From Saccharicrinis sp963677245 (lineage in GTDB: Bacteria > Bacteroidota > Bacteroidia > Bacteroidales > Marinilabiliaceae): a stretch of DNA of 64,000 nucleotides. The stretch lies in NCBI GenBank assembly GCA_963677245.1, contig OY781921.1, positions 3,410,001 through 3,474,000 of the forward strand. Reading direction: 5' to 3'. Both the position numbers and the translations under genes were made by a program. Below are positions 33,675 to 42,437 of the stretch, piece by piece (within the stretch, counting starts at the first letter, position 1; every line of letters begins with the position of its first letter). The notes beneath the pieces are model-generated. The model was not told the origin of the DNA, made no database searches, and saw only the letters and a program-made list of their open reading frames with translations.

Positions 33675-35042
33675 GTGATAAAGTTACAAAGTATTCCACA
33701 TTTTCAGGCATCCTTGCCACTGTTTTCTATTGAAGATAATTTTAACTTGCTCTACGACCAGTTTCTCGACACCGATTTGGGCAAGATTTTTATAGCTATT
33801 CCGTGGGAAGAGCTGATACGCTCCTTTAAACTGAATGAAAGCAAGAAAGGCCCAAACTGTATATTTTCTCCGCAAGGTAAGTTGGCACTGATGGTTCTAA
33901 AACATTACGCAGGCTGTTCGGACAAAAAACTGATAGAACAGTTCAACGCCAATATCCATTACCAATTTTTCTGTAGCACAGTACTGGGGCTTGGGCAGCA
34001 CATCAGTAACTATAAAATTGTGAGCCAGATACGCTGTGAGCTGTCCGGAAAGCTGAACATCAAGGATGCGCAGGGCGTACTTGCATCCCATTGGCTCCCT
34101 CACATGGAGGAGCTCGAACAGATATTGACGGATGCCACCTGTTACGAAAGTTCGGTTAGATTCCCCACCAACCAGAAACTGTTGTGGGAATCGGTAGATT
34201 GGGCATACGGGCAGCTTAAATTGATATGCAAATATAGCGGCATAAAACTACCCAGAACAAAGTATCTCAAATGGAAAGAGCGGTACTGGAGCTACAGCCG
34301 AAAACGCAGAAAACCCTCGAAAGAAAAGAACGCATTAACCCGAGGATTGCTCAAGCTGCTGCACAAAATTCTTAATGAATTGGATGATATCGAAAAACAA
34401 AACAGGATAGAAATGCCCGGCAAATATTGGGACAAGAAACAAATAGTGAGAAAAGTGTTCCTGCAGCAACAGTACCACTTCGATACCGGCGAAAAAATAA
34501 AAGACCGCATAGTGAGCCTTTCGAAAAGTTATATACGTCCCATTGTCAGAGGAAAGGAAATCAAAAAAGTTGAGTTTGGAGTCAAGCTCAATAAGCTTCA
34601 GATTAACGGCATAAGCTTTATCGAACACCTTGATTTCAATGCTTTCAACGAAGGCACCCGTTTCCAATCCACCGTGTTCTATGCTCAGCTGCTCACCAAA
34701 ACTAAGACTAGGCTTGCCGGTGCAGATGCCATTTATGCCACCAACAAAAACAGGAGCTTCGCCACGCAAAACAACATCAGAACCGATTTTGCCAGAAAAG
34801 GAAGACCTGGAAAATACGAGTCCGAACGTAAACAAATCGCAAAATTGATCAAGAAAGAACGGGCCACAAGGTTAGAAGGAAGCTTTGGAAAAGACAAACA
34901 ACATTATCTCTTAAATCGCGTAGGAGCACGAACCAAGGACAACGAGATACTATGGGTCTTTATGGGTATACACACAGGCAACGCTCTGGAAATAGGAAGG
35001 CGAATGCATCGCGCCAAACAAAATGCTGCCTGTGCTGCCTGA
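33675..35042 (+). CDS. IS5/IS1182-like transposase
   Basis: The 455-residue product has a DUF772-type N-terminal domain (FSPQGKLALMVLKHYAGCSDKKLIEQF near residue 55). A DDE-type catalytic region follows: ILTDATCYESSVRFP near 150 (first acidic residue), AGADAIYATNKNR near 350 (second), and KKERATRLEGSFGKDKQHYLL near 395 (third, Glu). It appears complete with no frameshift, so the element may be active. Base composition is clearly richer in G and C than the flanking glycosyltransferase genes, in line with recent arrival. Family naming between IS5 and IS1182 is uncertain. Several antisense ORFs over it are shadows. Confidence 0.85.
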   Translation: MIKLQSIPHFQASLPLFSIEDNFNLLYDQFLDTDLGKIFIAIPWEELIRSFKLNESKKGPNCIFSPQGKLALMVLKHYAGCSDKKLIEQFNANIHYQFFCSTVLGLGQHISNYKIVSQIRCELSGKLNIKDAQGVLASHWLPHMEELEQILTDATCYESSVRFPTNQKLLWESVDWAYGQLKLICKYSGIKLPRTKYLKWKERYWSYSRKRRKPSKEKNALTRGLLKLLHKILNELDDIEKQNRIEMPGKYWDKKQIVRKVFLQQQYHFDTGEKIKDRIVSLSKSYIRPIVRGKEIKKVEFGVKLNKLQINGISFIEHLDFNAFNEGTRFQSTVFYAQLLTKTKTRLAGADAIYATNKNRSFATQNNIRTDFARKGRPGKYESERKQIAKLIKKERATRLEGSFGKDKQHYLLNRVGARTKDNEILWVFMGIHTGNALEIGRRMHRAKQNAACAA

Positions 35043-35160
35043 TGTTATTTTAAGATATGTTTGAAATGTTTCCGGCTCCCCAAATGGGAATCGTATGCCC
35101 AAAAATGCGCAAAATTAAGGTTTATGGCTTTGAGGAAACCAGTCATATAAGTTATGTAAA

Positions 35161-35189
35161 CAAAAAGAGTCGGCATTTTAAACACCGAC
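35161..35189 (-). terminator. Terminator of the minus-strand glycosyltransferase genes
   Basis: On the minus strand GTCGG (35189-35185) pairs with CCGAC (35173-35169) and is followed by CTTTTTG. It sits about 60 bases after the stop of the gene at 35250. Confidence 0.65.
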
Positions 35190-35249
35190 CCTTAATATTT
35201 ATTGCTTTTTATCTTACTTCTGAATCTGCCTAGTAAAAGGTATTTGATT

Positions 35250-36239
35250 TTAAACAAGTAAACTCTGTTTTTCAGCCACAAGTTTATCTTTTTTAGATTT
35301 AATGGAGTTTACTTTACCTATTGTAATGGCATTAAGAAATATATATTTTCTTAGTCGATTATTTATTTGAGCGTAAAACTTCTTATAAAGTTTTTTATCA
35401 TTCATTAAATATTTGTTCATAGCATTAACAAATGTGCTTTTATTGGAATAATGCCTTCTAATAAAATGCATTTTTAAGTAAACAAGCTTTAGTTTTATTA
35501 ATATCTTATTTAATCTCTTATCGTTAATATTTTTATTTTTCAAAAATGAATCTATTTCTTCAAAAGCCTTTATTACATCCAGATAAATAAGGTCATCTTG
35601 CTCTTTTGAAATAGGCTTTGTAACAGATCCTTCATTTTGAAAATAGTAATAAAAGTCAAAATTTAACCAAGTAAATTTTTGCGCCAATACAAATATTTTG
35701 ATAACAAAAGGCATATCAACACAGGATCTTGTATTTAGATATTCGATGTTATTTTTAACCAAAAATTCTCTTTTATATAATTTATTACAAGAGCTTAATG
35801 ACTGAAAATAATTTTGAATAAAATTTTTACTCTTATGATATTTATAATGGTTTCTTTTTTCCCACACTTTGATATGGTTAGCACCAACATAATCAGCATC
35901 TATTTTTAAAGCTTCTTTTAGGAGTGTTTCTATGCTATTAGGTTCTATTTTATCATCAGCATCTACAATTAAAAGATAATCTCCTGTTGCTTCTTTTAAA
36001 CAAGCATTTTTTGTTATTCCTGCACCTAAGTTTTTTTGATTTTGAAATAGTTTTATCCTGTTATCTTTTCTCTGGTATGTTCTTATTATTTCTATAGAGT
36101 TATCATTTGAAAAATCATCAACACAAATAATCTCTATATTTTTATAAGTTTGATTAATTATGCTATCCAGAGATCTTTGTAAATACTTATCTGAATTATA
36201 GTTTGGTACTGCAACAGATACTAATTTTTCCTGATTCAT
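35250..36239 (-). CDS. Family 2 glycosyltransferase
   Basis: The 329-residue product is a GT-A fold GT2 enzyme. It shows VSVAVPNYNSDKYLQRSLDSI at the start, ICVDDFSNDNS near residue 37 for nucleotide-sugar binding, and LLIVDADDKIEPNS near 88 with the DxD metal site. It ends in a basic C-terminal region without transmembrane helices. It likely adds one sugar to a surface glycan at the inner membrane face. Donor and acceptor are unknown. It follows the next glycosyltransferase gene by 14 bases on the minus strand and ends at a hairpin terminator near 35161-35189. Confidence 0.9.
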   Translation of the reverse strand: MNQEKLVSVAVPNYNSDKYLQRSLDSIINQTYKNIEIICVDDFSNDNSIEIIRTYQRKDNRIKLFQNQKNLGAGITKNACLKEATGDYLLIVDADDKIEPNSIETLLKEALKIDADYVGANHIKVWEKRNHYKYHKSKNFIQNYFQSLSSCNKLYKREFLVKNNIEYLNTRSCVDMPFVIKIFVLAQKFTWLNFDFYYYFQNEGSVTKPISKEQDDLIYLDVIKAFEEIDSFLKNKNINDKRLNKILIKLKLVYLKMHFIRRHYSNKSTFVNAMNKYLMNDKKLYKKFYAQINNRLRKYIFLNAITIGKVNSIKSKKDKLVAEKQSLLV

Positions 36240-36253
36240 TTCTATAATTATGA

Positions 36254-37189
36254 TTATTTAAAATATTGAATTAAGTTGAATGCTTTATTCAATTTATTCC
36301 ATTGGATATCATTTTCATTGCCACCTACATTTTTATTTCTTAAACCGAATTTCTGTGAGCTCGGAATAGTTAAAGGAATTGGAAAAAATTTGCCGCCGGT
36401 AGCAATTGTTTTATTATTTAATAATGCATTGATTTTTAACCATAAATCATCCCCATGTAAGCAGCTTTTTTTTATTTGATCAAGGTCAATTAGTTTATCG
36501 ATATTAAAACATCCTTTAGGATATAGAATAGCTCCATATCCAATAGCTATAAGTTTATGACTTGAATAAATTTCATTTGATCTGATAAGTTTCCACTTTT
36601 TATATGGTAAAAACGCGTTTTCCTGAATTAATATTTCTTTAGCTGCATTGGCACATATAGAATCAGGAAAAATTTTATTTATGGTAAATAATCGTTCAAA
36701 AGTATCCGGATAGTAAATTATATCGTCATCTACAGTAATAATGTTTTTATCAGAATACTCTTGAAAAGCGTAGAAATACTTTTTATGCGATTTTAAATTT
36801 CCGCTAACAAATTTTATTTCTAAAATATCATATTTCAATAACTTTTTTAAAGAATTAGGTAATGATTCTAATTTTTTAGGAAATTCTTCTTCTGATAACC
36901 ATAGTAGAATTTTACTTGGTGGATAGGTTTGATTTAGAATGATTTTTATTACTACATGTAAACTATCAATTCGCTTTGGAAAGGTGGTTAACGAAACCAC
37001 AAAATCTTCCTTTTTATCCCTAATTTTAACAGATTTAGGTAAATAACAGTTTGTAATTAGAATTGATAAATTAAAAATTTCCTTGATTAATTTCCAATGT
37101 AATGATAAAAAGTATCTGTGTAATTTGCTTTTATTTCTATTAATAAAAATTTTGTAGGATATAAAGTAATATAAATTATAGAATTCCAT
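36254..37189 (-). CDS. Putative glycosyltransferase, GT-A-like
   Basis: The 311-residue product has a basic N-terminus, then FVVSLTTFPKRIDSLHVVIK, ILLWLSEEEFPKKL and IITVDDDIIYYPDTFERL. The VDDD segment is a DxD-type metal site of GT-A enzymes. Later LHGDDLWLKINALLNNK resembles the acceptor-side acidic motif. This pattern matches uncharacterised Bacteroidota glycosyltransferases encoded in capsule or LPS loci. It shares a transcript with the GT2 gene downstream (14-base gap). Substrate unknown. Confidence 0.8.
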   Translation of the reverse strand: MEFYNLYYFISYKIFINRNKSKLHRYFLSLHWKLIKEIFNLSILITNCYLPKSVKIRDKKEDFVVSLTTFPKRIDSLHVVIKIILNQTYPPSKILLWLSEEEFPKKLESLPNSLKKLLKYDILEIKFVSGNLKSHKKYFYAFQEYSDKNIITVDDDIIYYPDTFERLFTINKIFPDSICANAAKEILIQENAFLPYKKWKLIRSNEIYSSHKLIAIGYGAILYPKGCFNIDKLIDLDQIKKSCLHGDDLWLKINALLNNKTIATGGKFFPIPLTIPSSQKFGLRNKNVGGNENDIQWNKLNKAFNLIQYFK

Positions 37190-37262
37190 GTCAATTGGAT
37201 TTTAAGTACTGATTTTCGAGAATTACTTTGTGTTGTTAAAATCTAAGAAAAACTTAATACTC

Positions 37263-39365
37263 TCAATTTTTATTAAAATATTTTTGTAATACCAGAACAG
37301 AAATTAAATCTTCTCTTCTTCTATTTTTAAATTGATGTACAAAATTATTAGCATTTTGGCGGATTATTTCAGCTTTATCAGGATTATTGATATAGTATTC
37401 CATTTTTTCATTTAAGTCGCTATAATCATCCTTAATATGAATATAATGATAATCCGGAATTAGCGTTCCTTCCATGAACCAGGTTTCAAATTTTGGTGTG
37501 GGCATAACAGCAATCGAATTAGAAGACATTACCCATTTTAAATTAGTAGCAACATCGTTACCTTCAATGGATAAAATGAATTTGTATTTAAGCTGTTCAT
37601 GAATGGTTAGTTTTTCAACTTTCCACGGTGTTTCAATATCTGCCTTATTGGTATGTCCAATATTACAATAGGGATTGTTAAAGTGTTTTTCTAAAAAAGA
37701 AATTCTTTGCGGTTGGTATGTCCAAATATTCCCTCTCCAAACTATTTTGTTTAGTTTTCTGGCGAATGGAAGATTATCCTTTACAAAAGCAAAATGCCTA
37801 ATTTTATTAAGATTTAGTAAAATAGAGTTATGATTGTTTTCGTGTATGGGTCTACTCTTTACAATAGCCGGTTCTTTTGGTATGTGAGTTACATCACCAA
37901 ATTCATATTTTATTTTACAATTAGGATTAAAGAAACGTGTATATTTCCAGGTATCAAAAAAATAAGTTTGCATTTCTTTAGTGTAGACAAAATCACGCAG
38001 GTGTATATAACCTTCAGTTAACTCTGATTTATCTGTTAATCTATTATAATAATTTACTCTTTCTTCCAGGTATTTAGAATCGTATTGATTTGCTGTCTTT
38101 AAGATTTTATTTAATCCTTTAGATTTAAATTGTTTATGCGTTTTTATCCGGATAAAGTTTTTTAAATAATACCAGGCTTTAACATTTTTATGTTTTACGG
38201 AAACTATCGAGTAATAAGATTTTAGTAATTTTTTAAAAAATTCAGAAGATGGTTTATCGGTTTCTCTTAATACTACTTCAGTAAGATAGGAGTGAACTTT
38301 ATCTACAGCATTACTATGTGTAAAATTTTCAATTACATATTGTTGTCCTTGTATAGCAATGTTATTTAAAACCTCTTTATTTTCAAATAAATAATTAAGC
38401 TTTTCATAAATAGACTGAGCATTTTTGGGTTTAATAAATAAACCGGTCTCACCATCAGTTATTAATTCCTTAGCTCCGTTTACAGGAGTACTGACAACCG
38501 GAATTTTATTAATCATAGACTCAAGCAATACGTTAGGCATCCCTTCATACAAGGAAGCTAAAACGAAGACATCTGCTCTTGTAAATAAACTATTTATATT
38601 ATCTTGAAATCCAATTAAATATACAGTATCAGAAAGATTATTGTTCTCAATTAGATTTTTAAGTTTTCTATACTGTCTGCCGGTTCCTGCAATAAAGTAT
38701 TTCCAGTTTTTTTTGTTTTTCTTTGATTCAATGGCAGATTCAATTAAATATTCAAAACCTTTTTGTTTATTTAATCTTCCTGCACTAATAATTACTTTAG
38801 TATCTGTATCTAGTTTTGTAAATTTTTCAAAATCAAATTTTTGAACAGATTGGGCGTTTTTAACTCCGTTGTAAATTACTTTTACAAAGCTGTCATCCCA
38901 CCACTGATAACTATCGTATATGTTTTTTAGAGAATTGGAATTGGTTAATATACCATCAGAAAAGTTCTTATAAGTGAATCGGTATTTCCATTTATTATTA
39001 ATCAGTTGTACCCCTTGTCGGCCAATAACTTTAGGTCTGTTGGTTAAAAACTTGCAAGAACCTCCAACAACTCTAACATCTCGATTTAAGCTACATATTG
39101 CAACATCTGTCTGATTTCGTTTAAAATACTTTCTGAGTCTAATAGCACTAAACAGACTAAAATCTGTAGTATAAGAAATATTGATTACTTGAATTCCAAA
39201 GGCTAAGGCTTTATTATAAAGAACGGAATTTTTACGTGTGGCTATTTTTACCTGATGTCCTTTTTCTTTAAGGCCTAAAGCAGTGTATAGAATCCACTTT
39301 TCTCCCCCACCCCATTTTTTTTTGCCTATAGAATTAACAAATAATACACTGATATTGATGTTCAT
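37263..39365 (-). CDS. Fused GT4 plus GT90-like bifunctional glycosyltransferase
   Basis: The 700-residue product has two enzymes in one chain. Residues ~1-370 are a GT-B fold GT4 transferase: GGGEKWILYTALGLKEKGH, IISAGRLNKQKGFEYLIES, IGFQDNINSLFTRADVFVLASLYEGMPNVLLESM. Residues ~430-700 are a GT90-like module like the genes at 31585 and 32568: RVNYYNRL, IVKSRPIHENNHNSILLNLNK, KIVWRGN, TNLKWVMSSNSIAVMP. The linker (~375-430) is basic and helical. The reading frame is continuous with no sign of frameshift. The two activities probably act in sequence on one glycan; this is inference from the fusion. Confidence 0.85.
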   Translation of the reverse strand: MNINISVLFVNSIGKKKWGGGEKWILYTALGLKEKGHQVKIATRKNSVLYNKALAFGIQVINISYTTDFSLFSAIRLRKYFKRNQTDVAICSLNRDVRVVGGSCKFLTNRPKVIGRQGVQLINNKWKYRFTYKNFSDGILTNSNSLKNIYDSYQWWDDSFVKVIYNGVKNAQSVQKFDFEKFTKLDTDTKVIISAGRLNKQKGFEYLIESAIESKKNKKNWKYFIAGTGRQYRKLKNLIENNNLSDTVYLIGFQDNINSLFTRADVFVLASLYEGMPNVLLESMINKIPVVSTPVNGAKELITDGETGLFIKPKNAQSIYEKLNYLFENKEVLNNIAIQGQQYVIENFTHSNAVDKVHSYLTEVVLRETDKPSSEFFKKLLKSYYSIVSVKHKNVKAWYYLKNFIRIKTHKQFKSKGLNKILKTANQYDSKYLEERVNYYNRLTDKSELTEGYIHLRDFVYTKEMQTYFFDTWKYTRFFNPNCKIKYEFGDVTHIPKEPAIVKSRPIHENNHNSILLNLNKIRHFAFVKDNLPFARKLNKIVWRGNIWTYQPQRISFLEKHFNNPYCNIGHTNKADIETPWKVEKLTIHEQLKYKFILSIEGNDVATNLKWVMSSNSIAVMPTPKFETWFMEGTLIPDYHYIHIKDDYSDLNEKMEYYINNPDKAEIIRQNANNFVHQFKNRRREDLISVLVLQKYFNKN

Positions 39366-39411
39366 TGTAGATATATAAAGGTAAAAACAATACCCTGGAT
39401 TAAGTTTTAAA

Positions 39412-40419
39412 TTAATGCGAATATAGTGTTTTTACACTTGCGGCGATATTTTCAGGTTTAATGTCCATTAAACACTTTTTGTTTTCTTTTAATTTGCATT
39501 TGGTGTTACCATGTTTGCTGCAAGGTTGACAAGGAAGATTCATGTGAAATATTTTCATTTCTTCTCCAGAAGGATATCCAAAGGCTGTAGGTCCAATAAT
39601 CGCACATCCGGGAATATTAAACAGATCTGCAGCGTGTAAAAACCCGGTATCGCCACTAATTACAAATTTAGATAATGATGTAATACAAAAACTTTCTAAA
39701 AGAGATGTTTTACCTGCTAAATTCGTTACTCTTTCAGGTGCTGCAGAAACAATATCTTTACAAAAATCATCTTGGGGACCAGCTAAAATATTAAAATGAA
39801 AATCTGGTAAAAGAGTTATAAGTTCTTTCCAATATTCAACAGGCCATCTTTTTAATTCCCAAGCAGCAGATGGAACTAATGTAATAGATTTAGATACTTC
39901 ACTTGGCAATAATGCTCTACACTTTTGAAGGATGTCTTCTGAAAATTTCCAATTATCATGAGGTGTAAAAAAGTTTGTAATTCCCCATTTTTTTAGCGGT
40001 GCTCTAAAAGATTCAAAGGCACGAAAAGGATTAGGTAACAGGTTAATTCTGAATTTAAACAGGAGCATTCGTTTAAACCTGCTTTTTCTTCTGGTTATTA
40101 GTTTTGTACCTAACCCCAATGGTCGTAATATAAATTTTAAGATGTTGGATCTAATATTGCTATGTGCATCATAAATATGTGTGTATTTTTCTTTTTTTAA
40201 TTGAAAAGCTAATTTAATTAATCCTAACATCCCTTCTTTTCTGTCAAATTCAATTAGTTTATCAATTCGAGGATCAATTTTTAATAAAGAAGCTAAATCT
40301 TTACGCACAATCCAGTGAATTTCACTTTCAGGATGATGGTTTTTAAAACCTCCTGTAACTGACATGCATTGAATAATATCTCCAATTGAACTAAGTCTGA
40401 TAATCAGTACTTTTCGCAA
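39412..40419 (-). CDS. GT9 heptosyltransferase-like glycosyltransferase
   Basis: The 335-residue product begins (TTG start) MRKVLIIRLSSIGDIIQ, the standard start of ADP-heptose:LPS heptosyltransferases. It continues with LVPSAAWELKRWPVEYW, FNILAGPQDD, NLAGKTSLLE and the donor-site FVISGDTGFLHAADLFNIPGCAIIGPT. A cysteine-rich C-terminus (CQPCSKHGNTKCKLKENKKC) is found in several GT9 members. It likely adds a heptose or related sugar to LPS core at the cytoplasmic face of the inner membrane. The TTG start is kept because the motif begins directly after it. Confidence 0.9.
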   Translation of the reverse strand: MRKVLIIRLSSIGDIIQCMSVTGGFKNHHPESEIHWIVRKDLASLLKIDPRIDKLIEFDRKEGMLGLIKLAFQLKKEKYTHIYDAHSNIRSNILKFILRPLGLGTKLITRRKSRFKRMLLFKFRINLLPNPFRAFESFRAPLKKWGITNFFTPHDNWKFSEDILQKCRALLPSEVSKSITLVPSAAWELKRWPVEYWKELITLLPDFHFNILAGPQDDFCKDIVSAAPERVTNLAGKTSLLESFCITSLSKFVISGDTGFLHAADLFNIPGCAIIGPTAFGYPSGEEMKIFHMNLPCQPCSKHGNTKCKLKENKKCLMDIKPENIAASVKTLYSH

Positions 40420-40439
40420 AACTATAGTTTATTTAATAC

Positions 40440-40472
40440 AAAAAACCGATATCAAATAGATAACGGTTTTTT
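40440..40472 (-). terminator. Terminator after atpC
   Basis: AAAAAACCG (40440-40448) pairs with CGGTTTTTT (40464-40472). On the minus strand the stem is followed by a T-rich tract, 20 bases after the atpC stop. Its A/T-run symmetry would also work on plus. Confidence 0.7.
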
Positions 40473-40491
40473 GAATATGATTAATTATTTC

Positions 40492-40746
40492 TTATGATTT
40501 TATTGACCCTAACAATACTGTTGCTTTATTGTCTTTACATTCAAAAACACCTTCTTCACATTCAAAAATGTCTTCTTTTCCATCTTTACCAAATACTCTA
40601 ATCTTTCCAGATGTAAGTGTAGAGACAATGGCTGCATGATTTTTTAAAACAGTGAAACTCCCATTGATTCCAGGAAGTTGCACAAATCCTACATCTGCAG
40701 AATATAGAATTTTTTCAGGTGAAATAATATCTAAATGTAAATCCAT
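40492..40746 (-). CDS. atpC: ATP synthase F1 epsilon subunit, short form
   Basis: The 84-residue product is the N-terminal beta-sandwich of epsilon: MDLHLDIISPEKILYSADVGFVQLPGINGSFTVLKNHAAIVSTLTSG. It lacks the C-terminal helical hairpin of the ~135-residue proteobacterial form, so the usual epsilon-mediated inhibition would be absent or different. Short epsilon is normal in Bacteroidota. It follows atpD by 2 bases; the remaining ATP synthase genes are elsewhere, as in many members of the phylum. A hairpin terminator lies just downstream. Confidence 0.93.
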   Translation of the reverse strand: MDLHLDIISPEKILYSADVGFVQLPGINGSFTVLKNHAAIVSTLTSGKIRVFGKDGKEDIFECEEGVFECKDNKATVLLGSIKS

Positions 40747-40748
40747 AA

Positions 40749-42257
40749 TTATTGAGCTTCAGCAAGTAGTTTTTCTCCTTTTTCAATGGCTTCTTCAATT
40801 GTACCAACTAGGTTAAAGGCTGCTTCCGGATATTTATCCACTTCACCATCCATTATCATATTAAATCCTTTTATGGTATCTTCAATACTTACAAAGGTTC
40901 CCTGAAGTCCTGTAAATTGTTCAGCAACGTGGAATGGCTGCGATAAAAATCGCTGTACTCTTCGGGCTCGGTGCACTACAAGTTTATCATCTTCAGAAAG
41001 TTCTTCCATACCTAAAATGGCAATGATATCCTGTAATTCTTTATAACGCTGTAAAATTTCTTTAACACGTTGAGCTGTATCGTAATGTTTATCTCCAACT
41101 ATTTCGGGTGTTAAAATTCTGGATGTGGAATCTAAAGGATCAACAGCAGGATAAATACCTAATTCAGCAATTTTACGACTTAACACCGTTGTGGCATCAA
41201 GGTGTGTAAAAGTTGTTGCTGGTGCTGGATCTGTTAAATCATCTGCAGGTACATAAACTGCTTGTACAGATGTAATAGAACCACTTTTCGTAGAAGTTAT
41301 TCGTTCTTGTAATTCACCCATTTCAGATGATAAAGTTGGCTGATATCCAACTGCAGAAGGCATACGACCTAAAAGGGCTGAAACCTCTGACCCTGCCTGT
41401 GTAAAACGGAAAATATTATCAATAAATAACAAAATATCTTTACCGGCACCTGAACCATCTCCATCTCTGAAACTTTCGGCAATACTTAATCCTGATAGAG
41501 CAACACGAGCACGCGCCCCTGGAGGTTCGTTCATCTGACCAAAAACCATAGTTACCTGAGAATCATCCAAAGATTTTTGATCTACTTTGTCAATATCCCA
41601 GCTTCCTTCCTCCATACTCTTTTTAAAATCTTCGCCGTAATTAACAATTCCAGCTTCAATCATTTCCCGTAAAAGGTCATTTCCTTCACGAGTTCTCTCC
41701 CCTACTCCGGCAAATACAGATAAACCATCATAACCTTTAGCAATATTATTAATTAGCTCTTGAATTAGAACGGTTTTACCAACTCCTGCTCCACCAAACA
41801 AACCAATTTTACCTCCTTTTGCATAAGGTTCAATTAAATCAATAACCTTAATACCTGTAAATAATATTTCAGATTCTGTTGAAAGATCTTCAAATTTAGG
41901 CGGTTCTCTATGGATTGGTGTTCCGTTTGTTTTATCAATATCACCAATTCCATCAATGGCCTTACCTGTTACACTTAGTAACCTACCTTTTACTTTATCG
42001 GCAGGTGGCATTAGTATAGGTTGTCCTGTATGAACTACTTTCATACCTCTTACCAATCCATCCGTGGCATCCATAGAAATACAACGAATAGTTTGCTCTC
42101 CAATATGTTGTTGACACTCAATTGTAATTACTTCCCCATTGTCACGGGTTATTTCAAGTGCATCTAAAATGTTAGGAAGTTCTTGATCTTCTAATTCAAA
42201 ACTAACATCTATAACAGGACCTACTACCTGAATGATTTTCCCTTCTAATTGTGTCAT
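40749..42257 (-). CDS. atpD: ATP synthase F1 beta subunit
   Basis: The catalytic subunit of F1 carries the Walker A GLFGGAGVGKTVLIQELI near residue 152, EGNDLLREM, Walker B KDILLFIDNIFRFTQAGSE near 270, the signature PAVDPLDSTSR near 370, and a complete C-terminal helical domain. The length is 502 residues, normal for Bacteroidota. An inserted segment around EDFKKSMEEGSWDIDKVDQKSLDDS (residues ~208-232) is a common feature of this phylum's AtpD. It is transcribed with atpC; the 180 bases upstream hold no gene. Confidence 0.97.
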   Translation of the reverse strand: MTQLEGKIIQVVGPVIDVSFELEDQELPNILDALEITRDNGEVITIECQQHIGEQTIRCISMDATDGLVRGMKVVHTGQPILMPPADKVKGRLLSVTGKAIDGIGDIDKTNGTPIHREPPKFEDLSTESEILFTGIKVIDLIEPYAKGGKIGLFGGAGVGKTVLIQELINNIAKGYDGLSVFAGVGERTREGNDLLREMIEAGIVNYGEDFKKSMEEGSWDIDKVDQKSLDDSQVTMVFGQMNEPPGARARVALSGLSIAESFRDGDGSGAGKDILLFIDNIFRFTQAGSEVSALLGRMPSAVGYQPTLSSEMGELQERITSTKSGSITSVQAVYVPADDLTDPAPATTFTHLDATTVLSRKIAELGIYPAVDPLDSTSRILTPEIVGDKHYDTAQRVKEILQRYKELQDIIAILGMEELSEDDKLVVHRARRVQRFLSQPFHVAEQFTGLQGTFVSIEDTIKGFNMIMDGEVDKYPEAAFNLVGTIEEAIEKGEKLLAEAQ

Positions 42258-42437
42258 CGGTTAAAATTTTTCTTTTTTAAGCCAGATGGAACTTGCCATT
42301 TTGATGTGATAGGAACAAATTGGCTTGTTTCATATTGATCGTTAATTAATAATGCTGAAAATAAAAAGTAATTTCTAAAATTAGCTGTAAGCGAATTTAT
42401 CTGAAATGTACAAAAGATTCAATTGATTTCAAAAGTA

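Larger units (their letters stand above)
33620..35124 (+). mobile_element. Insertion sequence (IS5/IS1182-like, DDE transposase), ends tentative
   Basis: A GC-richer block with a single complete transposase interrupts the AT-rich glycan island. Imperfect inverted ends can be aligned: left 33620-33647 (AAACC...TGCCCA) against the reverse complement of right 35097-35124, 19 of 28 positions. No target-site duplication was confirmed, so the exact ends are uncertain. A strong nested hairpin at the left end may block outside transcription from entering. Confidence 0.6.

Noticed and set aside
34335..34835. 166-codon minus-strand ORF over the transposase
   Set aside because: It is antisense to an intact transposase with clear motifs and has no recognisable product; it results from the higher GC of the element.
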